A stretch of DNA of 23,427 nt from a bacterium. GTDB lineage: Bacteria; Bacillota; Clostridia; Oscillospirales; Oscillospiraceae. Position 1 is the stretch's first letter, and every line of letters starts with the position of its first letter. The stretch lies in the NCBI GenBank assembly GCA_019424865.1, contig JAHYYS010000041.1, positions 1 through 23,427 on the forward strand, written 5' to 3'. The notes under the pieces are model-generated. The model did not search any database and was not told the DNA's origin. It worked only from the letters and a program-made list of their open reading frames with translations. The position numbers and the translations under genes were made by a program. This document shows positions 14,785 to 21,762 of this stretch, piece after piece.

Positions 14785-16404
14785 ATGGAGCCCTACCGCG
14801 TGCTGTTGGCCGATGACGAGGAGGAGATCCGGGTCGGCATCAGCCGGAAAATTGACTGGGCTGGTTTGGGCTTTCAGCTGGTCGGGGAGGCGGAGAACGG
14901 GCAGGAGGCCCTGGAGCTGGCCGAGCAGCTGAGCCCCGATGTGGTGCTGACAGATATTAAAATGCCCTTTATGGACGGCCTGGAGCTGTGCCGGCGGCTG
15001 AAGCAGCGGCTTCCGGCGGCCAAGCTGGTGGTGTTCTCCGGCTTTGACGACTTTGAGTATGCCCGCCAGGCGGTGGGGCTGAATGTATCGGAATATATCC
15101 TAAAGCCCATCAACGCCCCCGAGCTGGCACAGGTGCTGACCCGGCTGCGGGAGCAGCTGGACGAGCAGCGCATGGAGCGGCGGGATATGGAGACCCTGCG
15201 CCGGCGGTATGAGGAGAGCCTGCCCGTGCTGCGGGAGCTGTTCTATGCCCGCCTGCTGGACGGGGAGATTCGGCCGGAGCAGATTTGGGAGCGGGCCGCC
15301 CGCTATGAAATTGAGCTTCCGGAGGGGGCCTGGGCCGCCGCCCTGGTGCAGGTGGACGCGCCGGAGGCGGGCGGCACGGCGGAGCGGGATGAACTGTTGC
15401 TGCTGTCGGTGCGCGCCTTCTTTCAGGAGCATTTTTCCCTGGCGGGGTGCTCGGTGCGCACGGTGCTGTACAATGACGCGGTTGCCCTGATGTTCACCCA
15501 GGAGGACAGCCGGGGAATTTACCCCATTTTGGAGGAGCTGGAGCGCCTGGTCGCCCTGGCCCGCAGCTATCTGGGCATGTCCCTGTCCATTGGAATCGGG
15601 CGGCTGTGCGCCGGCCCCCAGGAGCTGGACACCTCGGTGGACGGCGCCCGGGCGGCCCTGGATTACCGGGTGGTGATGGGGGAGGGCCGGGTGCTCTATA
15701 TCGGCGATCTGGAGCCCGACCACTCCGTGCGGCTCTCCTTTGAAGAGGAGGATCAGCGCTCCCTGTCCGCCGCGGTCAAGGTGGGCAGTCCGGAGCAGGT
15801 GGAGCAGGTGATAGACGGCCTGATCGGCCGGGTGCGGGAGGCGCGGCTGTCCTTGTCCCAGTGCCACCTGTTTTTCCTGGAGACGGTGACCTCCCTGATT
15901 AAGCTGGCCCGAAGCGGCGGGGTGGAGGTGGACGAGGTGTTCGGCCCCGGCTTTACCGGCGTGGTGTCCATCACGGACTTCCGCTCTCTGGAGGAGCTGG
16001 GCCGGTGGCTGGTCAGCCGGTGCCTGACGCTGCAGGAGCTGCTGGGGCGGCAGCGCACCGATTCCGCGTGGAAGACGGTGGAGCGGGCCAAGGATTTTAT
16101 CAGCCGAAACTATGCGGACAGCGATTTAAGTGTAGAGACCCTGTGCAGCCACCTGCATCTTTCCCCCACCTATTTTTCCACCCTGTTCAAGCGGGAGACC
16201 GGGATGAGCTTTACCTCCTATGTGACCAATGTCCGCATGGAGCAGGCGGCCCGGCTGCTGCGGGAGACGGATGACAAGACGTATCTGATTGCAGAGCAGA
16301 CGGGGTATACCGATCCCAATTATTTCAGCTATGTGTTCAAGCGGCACTTTGGAGTCTCCCCCTCCAAGTTCCGCGCCGGACAGGCCGGGCAGGCGGGCGG
16401 TTAA
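14785..16404 (+). CDS. YesN-type response regulator (receiver plus AraC helix-turn-helix)
   Basis: Transcription regulator, 539 residues. The receiver domain (1-125) has acidic residues D10/D11, the phosphorylation site D57 in VVLTDIKMPFMDG and K107 in YILKP. A middle region (about 140-430) is a ligand-free linker typical of long YesN proteins. The last 100 residues are an AraC DNA-binding domain with both helices (DLSVETLCSHLHLSPTYFSTLFKRETGMSF and YLIAEQTGYTDPNYFSYVFKRHFGVSPSKFR). ATG 14785 follows AAAGGAGG by seven bases. The partner kinase gene is 120 bases downstream. Such pairs usually switch on the neighbouring sugar transporter, here mglBAC. Confidence 0.95.
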   Translation: MEPYRVLLADDEEEIRVGISRKIDWAGLGFQLVGEAENGQEALELAEQLSPDVVLTDIKMPFMDGLELCRRLKQRLPAAKLVVFSGFDDFEYARQAVGLNVSEYILKPINAPELAQVLTRLREQLDEQRMERRDMETLRRRYEESLPVLRELFYARLLDGEIRPEQIWERAARYEIELPEGAWAAALVQVDAPEAGGTAERDELLLLSVRAFFQEHFSLAGCSVRTVLYNDAVALMFTQEDSRGIYPILEELERLVALARSYLGMSLSIGIGRLCAGPQELDTSVDGARAALDYRVVMGEGRVLYIGDLEPDHSVRLSFEEEDQRSLSAAVKVGSPEQVEQVIDGLIGRVREARLSLSQCHLFFLETVTSLIKLARSGGVEVDEVFGPGFTGVVSITDFRSLEELGRWLVSRCLTLQELLGRQRTDSAWKTVERAKDFISRNYADSDLSVETLCSHLHLSPTYFSTLFKRETGMSFTSYVTNVRMEQAARLLRETDDKTYLIAEQTGYTDPNYFSYVFKRHFGVSPSKFRAGQAGQAGG

Positions 16405-16429
16405 GGCCTGCCTGCCCCGCGCGGAAACG

Positions 16430-16476
16430 GCGGACCATGGTCCGCTTTTGGCTTTCGTGGTACGAAAGCCAAAAGC
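16430..16476 (+). promoter_or_regulatory. two adjacent hairpins between regulator and kinase genes
   Basis: GCGGACCATGGTCCGC (16430-16445) is a perfect 16-bp palindrome. It runs straight into a 14-bp stem (16444-16457 with 16463-16476) with loop UGGUA. No U-run follows. It may set the ratio of regulator to kinase by partial termination or mRNA protection. Confidence 0.65.
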
Positions 16477-16524
16477 GCTCTGGGGGAAACAGATCAAAGT
16501 TTGTGTGAGAGGAGGGAGAACCGC

Positions 16525-18339
16525 ATGCGGATGTTTAAATCCTTTGCCGCCCGGCTGGCCGAGCAGTACCGCAGGATGAGCATTCAGATGGTGATCTCCC
16601 TCTCGTTTACCGCGGTGGCCGTGGTGGGCATGGTGTTTATGGGGCTGAGCCTGTTCTGGCGCTTTTCCGCGGAGACGGAGACCCTGGTGGAGGAAAACAG
16701 CCAGCGCGTGCTGGCCCAGGCCAACCAGAATCTGGACAGCTACCTGCGCCGGATGATGCGGGTGTCCGACACCATGTATTACCGGGTGATCAAAAATATG
16801 GACCTGGCCGAGGACAGCCTGGTGGACGCCATGGAGCTGCTCTATGAGGAAAACCGGGACTCCCTGGTCTCCATCGCGGTGTTTGACGAACGGGGGGGAC
16901 TGGTGTCCGCCACCCCCCTTTCAGCCCTGAAAGGGGACGCCCGGCCCGCGGACAGCGGCTGGTTCCAGGCGGCTATGGAGCGGATGGAGAACTTCCACTT
17001 CTCCACCCCCCATGTGCAGAATCTGTTTGATGACCCGGACTACCGCTATCAGTGGGTGGTCTCCCTCAGCCGGCACGTCCAGCTGACCCGGGACGGGGTT
17101 ACCCAGAGCGGCGTGCTGCTGGTGGATATGGGCTTTGGCGGCATTGAGCAGGTGTGCTGGGACGTGGAGCTGTCCAACGGGGGCTACCTCTATCTGGTGG
17201 ACGGGGATGGGGAGCTGATCTACCACCCCCGGCAGCAGCTGATCTATGCCGGCGTGCTGGAGGAGAACAACCTGGCCGCCGCCCAGTACCGGGACGGCAC
17301 CCACTGGGAGGAGTTTCAGGGGCAGCGCAGACAGGTCACGGTCAAAACCGTGGGATACACCGGCTGGAAGCTGGTGGGCGTGGTGCCGGGGGACAGCCTG
17401 ACGGCGGATTCCCGGCAGATGTTCCTGTTCGGACTGTCCCTGCTGCTCTTCTCTGTCTTCCTGCTGGCATTTTTAAACTTCCGCATTTCCGCCCATATCA
17501 CGGATCCCATCCGCCGGCTGGAGCACTCCATCAAGGAGCTGGAGGCGGGTCGGCAGGACGTGGACATCGAGGAGGCGGGCTGTTATGAGGTGCGGCGGCT
17601 GAGCCACTCGGTGCGCTCCATGGTGTCCACCATGCGCCACCTGATGGACGACATCATCCAGCAGGAGGCCCAGAAGCGGCAGTCGGAGCTGGAGGTGCTC
17701 CAGTCCCAGATCAACCCCCACTTCCTCTACAACACGCTGGATTCCGTCATCTGGATGACGGAGGCCGGGCGGTATGAGGAGGCCATCCAGATGGTGACCT
17801 CCCTGGCCCGGCTGTTCCGGATTTCTCTGAGCAGAGGGAAGAATATTATCCCCCTCTCCGACGAGCTGGAGCACGCCCGGCACTATATGAATATCCAGCA
17901 GATCCGGTATAAAAATAAGTTTACCACCCGCATCACCGCCCAGCCGGACACCCAGGGGCTGTATACCCTGAAGCTGATTGTCCAGCCCATCCTGGAAAAC
18001 GCCATTTACCACGGGATGGCCAGCGCGGAGGACGACGGGCTGATCTGCGTGGAGGCGCGCCGGGAGGGGGAGGACCTGATCATTGATGTGACGGACAACG
18101 GCCTGGGGATGCGGCCGGAGGTTGCGGCATCCCTGCTGGACGAGGACCGGCCGCAGGTGCGCACCAGCGGATCGGGGATTGGCGTGCGCAACGTCCACCA
18201 GCGCATCCGGCTCACCTTTGGCCAGGCCTACGGCCTGACCATCCTCAGCGAGCCGGACGAGGGGACCACGGTGCGAATCCGCCTGCCCGCCCTGGATGAG
18301 GAGGGGGCGGCCCCCTATCAGAGGGAGGGTGTGCAGTGA
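16525..18339 (+). CDS. YesM-type sensor histidine kinase
   Basis: Membrane kinase of 604 residues and partner of the upstream regulator. Transmembrane helix 1 is at 20-44, followed by an extracellular sensor of about 250 residues of dCache type (SLVSIAVFDERGGLVSATPL, DSGWFQAAM, GGYLYLVDGDGELIYHP, GWKLVGVVP). Helix 2 is at about 298-318 and a HAMP linker follows. The His_kinase domain has QINPHFLYNTLD with the phosphorylated His399. The ATPase domain has PILENAIYHGM, DNGLGM and GSGIGVRNVHQRI. ATG 16525 follows GAGGAGGGAG. Its stop overlaps the next start (GTGA), so the downstream binding protein is translationally coupled to it. The ligand may be presented by that protein rather than bound directly. 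Confidence 0.95.
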   Translation: MRMFKSFAARLAEQYRRMSIQMVISLSFTAVAVVGMVFMGLSLFWRFSAETETLVEENSQRVLAQANQNLDSYLRRMMRVSDTMYYRVIKNMDLAEDSLVDAMELLYEENRDSLVSIAVFDERGGLVSATPLSALKGDARPADSGWFQAAMERMENFHFSTPHVQNLFDDPDYRYQWVVSLSRHVQLTRDGVTQSGVLLVDMGFGGIEQVCWDVELSNGGYLYLVDGDGELIYHPRQQLIYAGVLEENNLAAAQYRDGTHWEEFQGQRRQVTVKTVGYTGWKLVGVVPGDSLTADSRQMFLFGLSLLLFSVFLLAFLNFRISAHITDPIRRLEHSIKELEAGRQDVDIEEAGCYEVRRLSHSVRSMVSTMRHLMDDIIQQEAQKRQSELEVLQSQINPHFLYNTLDSVIWMTEAGRYEEAIQMVTSLARLFRISLSRGKNIIPLSDELEHARHYMNIQQIRYKNKFTTRITAQPDTQGLYTLKLIVQPILENAIYHGMASAEDDGLICVEARREGEDLIIDVTDNGLGMRPEVAASLLDEDRPQVRTSGSGIGVRNVHQRIRLTFGQAYGLTILSEPDEGTTVRIRLPALDEEGAAPYQREGVQ

Positions 18340-19289
18340 ACAAGCGGAAAAACGATCTGATTCAGCTGGCCATTCTGGCGGCGCTGGGGGCGGCGGTGAT
18401 TTTGACTCTGGCGGTTCCCCAGCTGTCCCTGGGGGGCAGAGAGCGGCGGCCCACAGAGGTCTCCGTGGTGATCCGGGAGTCAGACAGCGCGCTCTGGGCC
18501 AATGCCCGCCAGGGCATGGAGCAGGCGGCGAGCGAGCTGGGGGCGGAGCTGCGCTTTTTGACCCTCACCCCGGACAACGACGGGGCGGAGCAGGCGGGCC
18601 TGCTGCTGCGGGAGGCGGAGAGCGGAGCCGACGTACTGGTGACAGTGCCCGCTGACTGTGAAGAGTTGGAACAGGAGTTGGAGGCTGTGGCCGGATCTGC
18701 TCCGGTGCTTACGCTGGAATCCCCGCTGGATGGCGCGGCGGGTACCGTGGCCCCGGACAACGCCGCCCTGGGGAAACAGCTGGCCCAGGCGGTACTGGCA
18801 GACTGGACCGGCGGGACGGTGCTGCTGCTGAACACGGCGCCGGGGAGCGCCGGGGTCTGCGCCCGGCTGCAGGCGGCTCAGGAGGAGCTGACCGGGGCCG
18901 GCGTGACAGTGGAGCTGCGCACGGTGACGGCCCAGGATCTGGGGAATGTTCTGGCACAGCTGATAGAGGAGAGCGGCGCCGAACAGGCGGTGGCCTTCGA
19001 GTCCTCTGCCACCGAGCGGATGGCCGGGGCAAAGGAGAGCGGCGGGCTGACTGCCGGACTCTATGGCGTGGGAGGGACCGCCGCCATCGCGGGCTGTCTG
19101 GAGCGGGGCACCCTCTCCGCCGTGGCGGCCTGGAGCGACTATGCCGCCGGCTATCTGGCTGTGGAGGGGGCGGTCCGCGCCGCACGGCGGGAGGAGCTTC
19201 CCACACAGCCCCTGGCCTTTTCCATGATACGGGGGGAGGATATGTATGATCCCGATAATCAAAAGCTGCTGTTCCCGGTCACCTCTTAG
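18336..19289 (+). CDS. membrane-anchored periplasmic-binding-type protein, probable sensor partner of the kinase
   Basis: A 317-residue protein with an N-terminal hydrophobic helix (LIQLAILAALGAAVILTLAV, about 8-27) and no lipobox cysteine, so probably anchored rather than secreted. It is followed by a Peripla_BP_4 sugar-binding-like fold (VSVVIRESDSALWANARQGMEQAASELGAEL; GTVLLLNTAPGSAGVCARLQAAQEEL; GTLSAVAAWSDYAAGYLAVEGAV). No transport genes accompany it; it starts with GTG overlapping the kinase stop by four bases. XylFII of Clostridium beijerinckii, which works with a LytS-type kinase, is a described parallel. The ligand cleft is not assignable from sequence; the segment is rich in Ala/Glu and diverged from MglB. 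Its 3' end overlaps the next gene by 44 bases. Confidence 0.85.
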   Translation: MNKRKNDLIQLAILAALGAAVILTLAVPQLSLGGRERRPTEVSVVIRESDSALWANARQGMEQAASELGAELRFLTLTPDNDGAEQAGLLLREAESGADVLVTVPADCEELEQELEAVAGSAPVLTLESPLDGAAGTVAPDNAALGKQLAQAVLADWTGGTVLLLNTAPGSAGVCARLQAAQEELTGAGVTVELRTVTAQDLGNVLAQLIEESGAEQAVAFESSATERMAGAKESGGLTAGLYGVGGTAAIAGCLERGTLSAVAAWSDYAAGYLAVEGAVRAARREELPTQPLAFSMIRGEDMYDPDNQKLLFPVTS

Positions 19290-20313
19290 GCGGCTGGGAA
19301 CGCTGCTGCTGGCCGGCCTGCTTCTGCTTCCGGCGGCGGGATGCGGCGGGAAAGAGAGCACCCAGGGGGACACGCTGCGGGTGGGGGTGGCGCTGTATAC
19401 CCAGGATGACACCTTCATCTCCACCATTGTGCAGAACCTGGAGCAGATGGCCCTGGGGGAGGAGACGCAGACGCTGAAAATCAACCTGTCCACTGCCGAC
19501 GGGCGCAGCAACCAGACCACCCAGCTGGAGCAGGTGGACGGCTTTTTATCCCGGGGCTGCGATGTGCTGTGCGTCAATATTGTGGATCGGACCGCTGCGG
19601 CGGTGATTGTGGACAAGGCCCAGGAGGCCGGGATCCCCCTGATTTTCTTTAACCGCCAGCCGGTGGCAGAGGACATCCAGCGCTGGGAACAGGTGTATTA
19701 TGTGGGGGTCCAGGCGGAGGAGGGCGGCACCATCCAGGGGGAGCTGGTTCGGGATGCCTGGCTGTCTGACCAGGAGAATCTGGACCGCAATGGGGACGGC
19801 GTTTTGCAGTATGTCATGCTGGAGGGGGAGCCCGGCCATCAGGATGCACTGCTGCGCACGGAGTACTCCATCAAGGCGCTGACAGACGCGGGGATAGAGG
19901 TGGAGAAGCTGGCCAGCGACACCGCCAACTGGAACCGGGGACAGGCGCAGGCCAAGATGGAGCAGTGGCTGACGGAGTTCGGCGGCCAGATTGAGGTGAT
20001 TTTCTCCAACAACGACGACATGGCGCTGGGGGCGATTGACGCCTGCCGCGAGGCGGGGCTGACGCAGCTGCCCCTGGTGGTGGGAGTGGATGCCACGGCA
20101 CCCGCCCTGGAAGCGGTGGCGGCGGGAGAGCTGTACGGCACGGTGCTCAACGACGCGGTGGGCATCGCCCGGAATATGATGGATCTGATTCTGGCCCTGC
20201 ATCAGGGGGAGGACCCCGGGCAGGCGGTGGCGCTGGAGGACGGACACTATGTCTGGCTGCCCTCCCGCCCCGTGACGGCGGAAAATCTGGAGGAATTTGC
20301 AAAAGACGGGTGA
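19246..20313 (+). CDS. second galactose-binding (MglB-like) lipoprotein
   Basis: A 355-residue lipoprotein: signal 1-32, lipobox LPAAGC with Cys33, then a Peripla_BP_4 domain. It keeps MglB hallmarks: LRVGVALYTQDDTFISTIV, VNIVDRTAAAVIVDKA, LIFFNRQP, the calcium loop DRNGDGVLQ (180-188) followed by EGEPGHQDALLRTEYS, and IFSNNDDMALGAI. The Gly/Ser tether of the first MglB is missing and codon use is less biased, suggesting low expression. ATG 19246 follows GGGGGGAGGA inside the end of the previous gene. With no ATPase or permease beside it, it is either a second feeder of MglAC or, from its place after the kinase, a dedicated sensor. Confidence 0.9.
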   Translation: MIPIIKSCCSRSPLRRLGTLLLAGLLLLPAAGCGGKESTQGDTLRVGVALYTQDDTFISTIVQNLEQMALGEETQTLKINLSTADGRSNQTTQLEQVDGFLSRGCDVLCVNIVDRTAAAVIVDKAQEAGIPLIFFNRQPVAEDIQRWEQVYYVGVQAEEGGTIQGELVRDAWLSDQENLDRNGDGVLQYVMLEGEPGHQDALLRTEYSIKALTDAGIEVEKLASDTANWNRGQAQAKMEQWLTEFGGQIEVIFSNNDDMALGAIDACREAGLTQLPLVVGVDATAPALEAVAAGELYGTVLNDAVGIARNMMDLILALHQGEDPGQAVALEDGHYVWLPSRPVTAENLEEFAKDG

Positions 20314-20330
20314 GAAAATGCCCTCTCGTC

Positions 20331-20374
20331 TTGCGCGGAAGGCGGAAGTGTGGTATGGTACCGTTACAAAACGG
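20331..20374 (+). promoter_or_regulatory. possible promoter and operator of the LacI-type gene
   Basis: TTGCGC (20331-20336), 17 bases, then TATGGT (20354-20359) with TG before it; weak but extended. Just downstream CCGTT-ACAA-AACGG (20361-20374) is a 5-bp inverted repeat that could be a self-control site. Confidence 0.35.
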
Positions 20375-20390
20375 AAAGGGGGGACTGGAT

Positions 20391-21428
20391 GTGGCGACGC
20401 TGAAGGAGCTGGCCGACCGCACCGGATATTCCCAGACTACCATCTCCCGCATCCTCTCCGGCGACCCGACTCTTTCGGTAACGCCGGAGGCCCGGCGGAG
20501 GGTACTGGAAGAGGCGGGGCGGCTGAACTATGCCGCCACCCGCAGCCGCCGGGGACGCGCCCCCAAGGAGGTGCTGCGGGTAGGGGTGGCCGAAATGCTG
20601 ACCCCGGCCCAGCAGCTGGAGGATCCCTATTATCTCTATCTGAGCAGCTTTGTCCGGCAGGAGTGCCGGGAAAAGAAATACGCCTGTCTGCCAATGGAGG
20701 CCCGGGGCGACGGCTTTCTTCCTCCGGCGGGCGAGGGGCTGGACGGCGTGGTGGCCATCGGCCTGTTTACCCCCGCGCAGATTGAAGGGCTGGCGGCGGT
20801 AAGCCCCAACGTGGTGTTTGTGGATTCCTCCCCCTTTGAGAGCTGCTTTGACTCGGTGGTGCTGGGCTATGAGCTGGGCATCTCCCTGGCGCTGGAGCAT
20901 CTGACGGGTCTGGGGCACCGGCACATCGGCTTTGTGGGACCGGAGTATAAGCTGGATGACCGCCGCGGCCGGGCCCCGGAGGTGCGCCGGCAGCTGTTTG
21001 TCCGCCTGATGGGGGAGCGGGGGCTGCTGGACGAGGGCGTGATGCTGGACTGCCCCATGGAGGTGTCGGCGGCAGAACGGGCGGTGGCGGAATTCCTGGC
21101 CTCGGGCGCGCCCCGGCCCACCGCGTTTGTGTGCGCCAATGAGGAGAGCGCCATTGGGGCGGTGCGGGCTGTGCGGGAGGCCGGACTGAACGTGCCGGTA
21201 GATTTGTCGGTGGTCTCCTTCAACGATACGCCCCGCTCCGCTCTGGTGGACCCGCCCCTGACCTCGGTGTCCACCCATGTGGAGGAGATGGCGCGCACGG
21301 CCCTGCGCCTGCTGGGAGAGCGGGCCGGCATGCGGGGAAAGCCGCCTGTGCGGACCGTGCCTTTGAAGGTTGTGGTCCCCCCCTCCCTGGTGGTGCGGGA
21401 GAGCAGCGGCCCTGCGGGGGAATGTTAG
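20391..21428 (+). CDS. LacI/GalR-family repressor, probably of galactose genes
   Basis: Transcription repressor of 345 residues. The N-terminal helix-turn-helix (ATLKELADRTGYSQTTISRILSGD, 2-25) and hinge region (RRRVLEEAGRLNYAATRSRRG) are standard LacI family. DPTLSVTPEARRRV resembles galactose regulators of Firmicutes. The C-terminal half is a sugar-binding-type core (GLGHRHIGFVGPEYK, PTAFVCANEESAIGAVRAVREAGLNVPVDLSVVSFND, PPLTSVSTHVEEMARTALRLL). GTG 20391 is taken as start because GGGGGG stands eight bases upstream and the family begins here; ATG 20355 would add 12 residues not seen in the family. It lies between the sensor cluster and galK, with a palindromic operator before galK as the likely target. 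Confidence 0.9.
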   Translation: MATLKELADRTGYSQTTISRILSGDPTLSVTPEARRRVLEEAGRLNYAATRSRRGRAPKEVLRVGVAEMLTPAQQLEDPYYLYLSSFVRQECREKKYACLPMEARGDGFLPPAGEGLDGVVAIGLFTPAQIEGLAAVSPNVVFVDSSPFESCFDSVVLGYELGISLALEHLTGLGHRHIGFVGPEYKLDDRRGRAPEVRRQLFVRLMGERGLLDEGVMLDCPMEVSAAERAVAEFLASGAPRPTAFVCANEESAIGAVRAVREAGLNVPVDLSVVSFNDTPRSALVDPPLTSVSTHVEEMARTALRLLGERAGMRGKPPVRTVPLKVVVPPSLVVRESSGPAGEC

Positions 21429-21561
21429 GGCGCTGCGGAGCCTGGACAGGCCGGAGACAGCGGCCCAAAGGCGGATCCGGGGACAAAAAAGGTAAATTAG
21501 CCAGAATGGACATGCGGTTTCTGTGCACAGCGACAAAGTTTATAAGACGTTTGATTTGCTA

Positions 21562-21584
21562 TTGAATTTTTACTAAAAATTCAA
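21562..21584. promoter_or_regulatory. perfect 23-bp palindromic operator in the galK promoter
   Basis: TTGAATTTTTA, a central C, and TAAAAATTCAA form an 11+1+11 perfect inverted repeat that fills the -35 and the whole spacer. A repressor here would block polymerase. The right half is repeated exactly at 21671-21681 in the leader. The LacI-type protein encoded just upstream is the natural candidate binder. Confidence 0.8.
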
Positions 21585-21590
21585 TATACT
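21562..21590 (+). promoter_or_regulatory. galK promoter
   Basis: TTGAAT (21562-21567), exactly 17 bases, TATACT (21585-21590). Transcription would start near 21597, giving a leader of about 165 bases. The surrounding 21520-21740 stretch is much richer in A and T than the genes on both sides. Confidence 0.85.
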
Positions 21591-21670
21591 CCTATTAGAA
21601 GCAGCAAATACAGAATGCGCTGACACTGTGAGAGTGATGCGGCTGTATAGAAGTAAAGTTGAGCGTTTCG

Positions 21671-21681
21671 TAAAAATTCAA
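21671..21681 (+). repeat. second copy of the galK operator half-site
   Basis: TAAAAATTCAA is identical to the right half of the operator at 21574-21584, 97 bases downstream and inside the transcribed leader. No matching left half stands beside it. Confidence 0.7.
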
Positions 21682-21762
21682 TGTGCTGTCATACGGCATG
21701 TTGCAGATTTCAGAAGAATCCAAAGGGATCAATCAAGATAAATGAGGGATGGAGTGAAGCTC

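Noticed and set aside
21429..21500. Terminator after the LacI-type gene
   Set aside because: Only a 5-bp stem (CCGGA/TCCGG) can be found and it is followed by an A-run, not a U-run.
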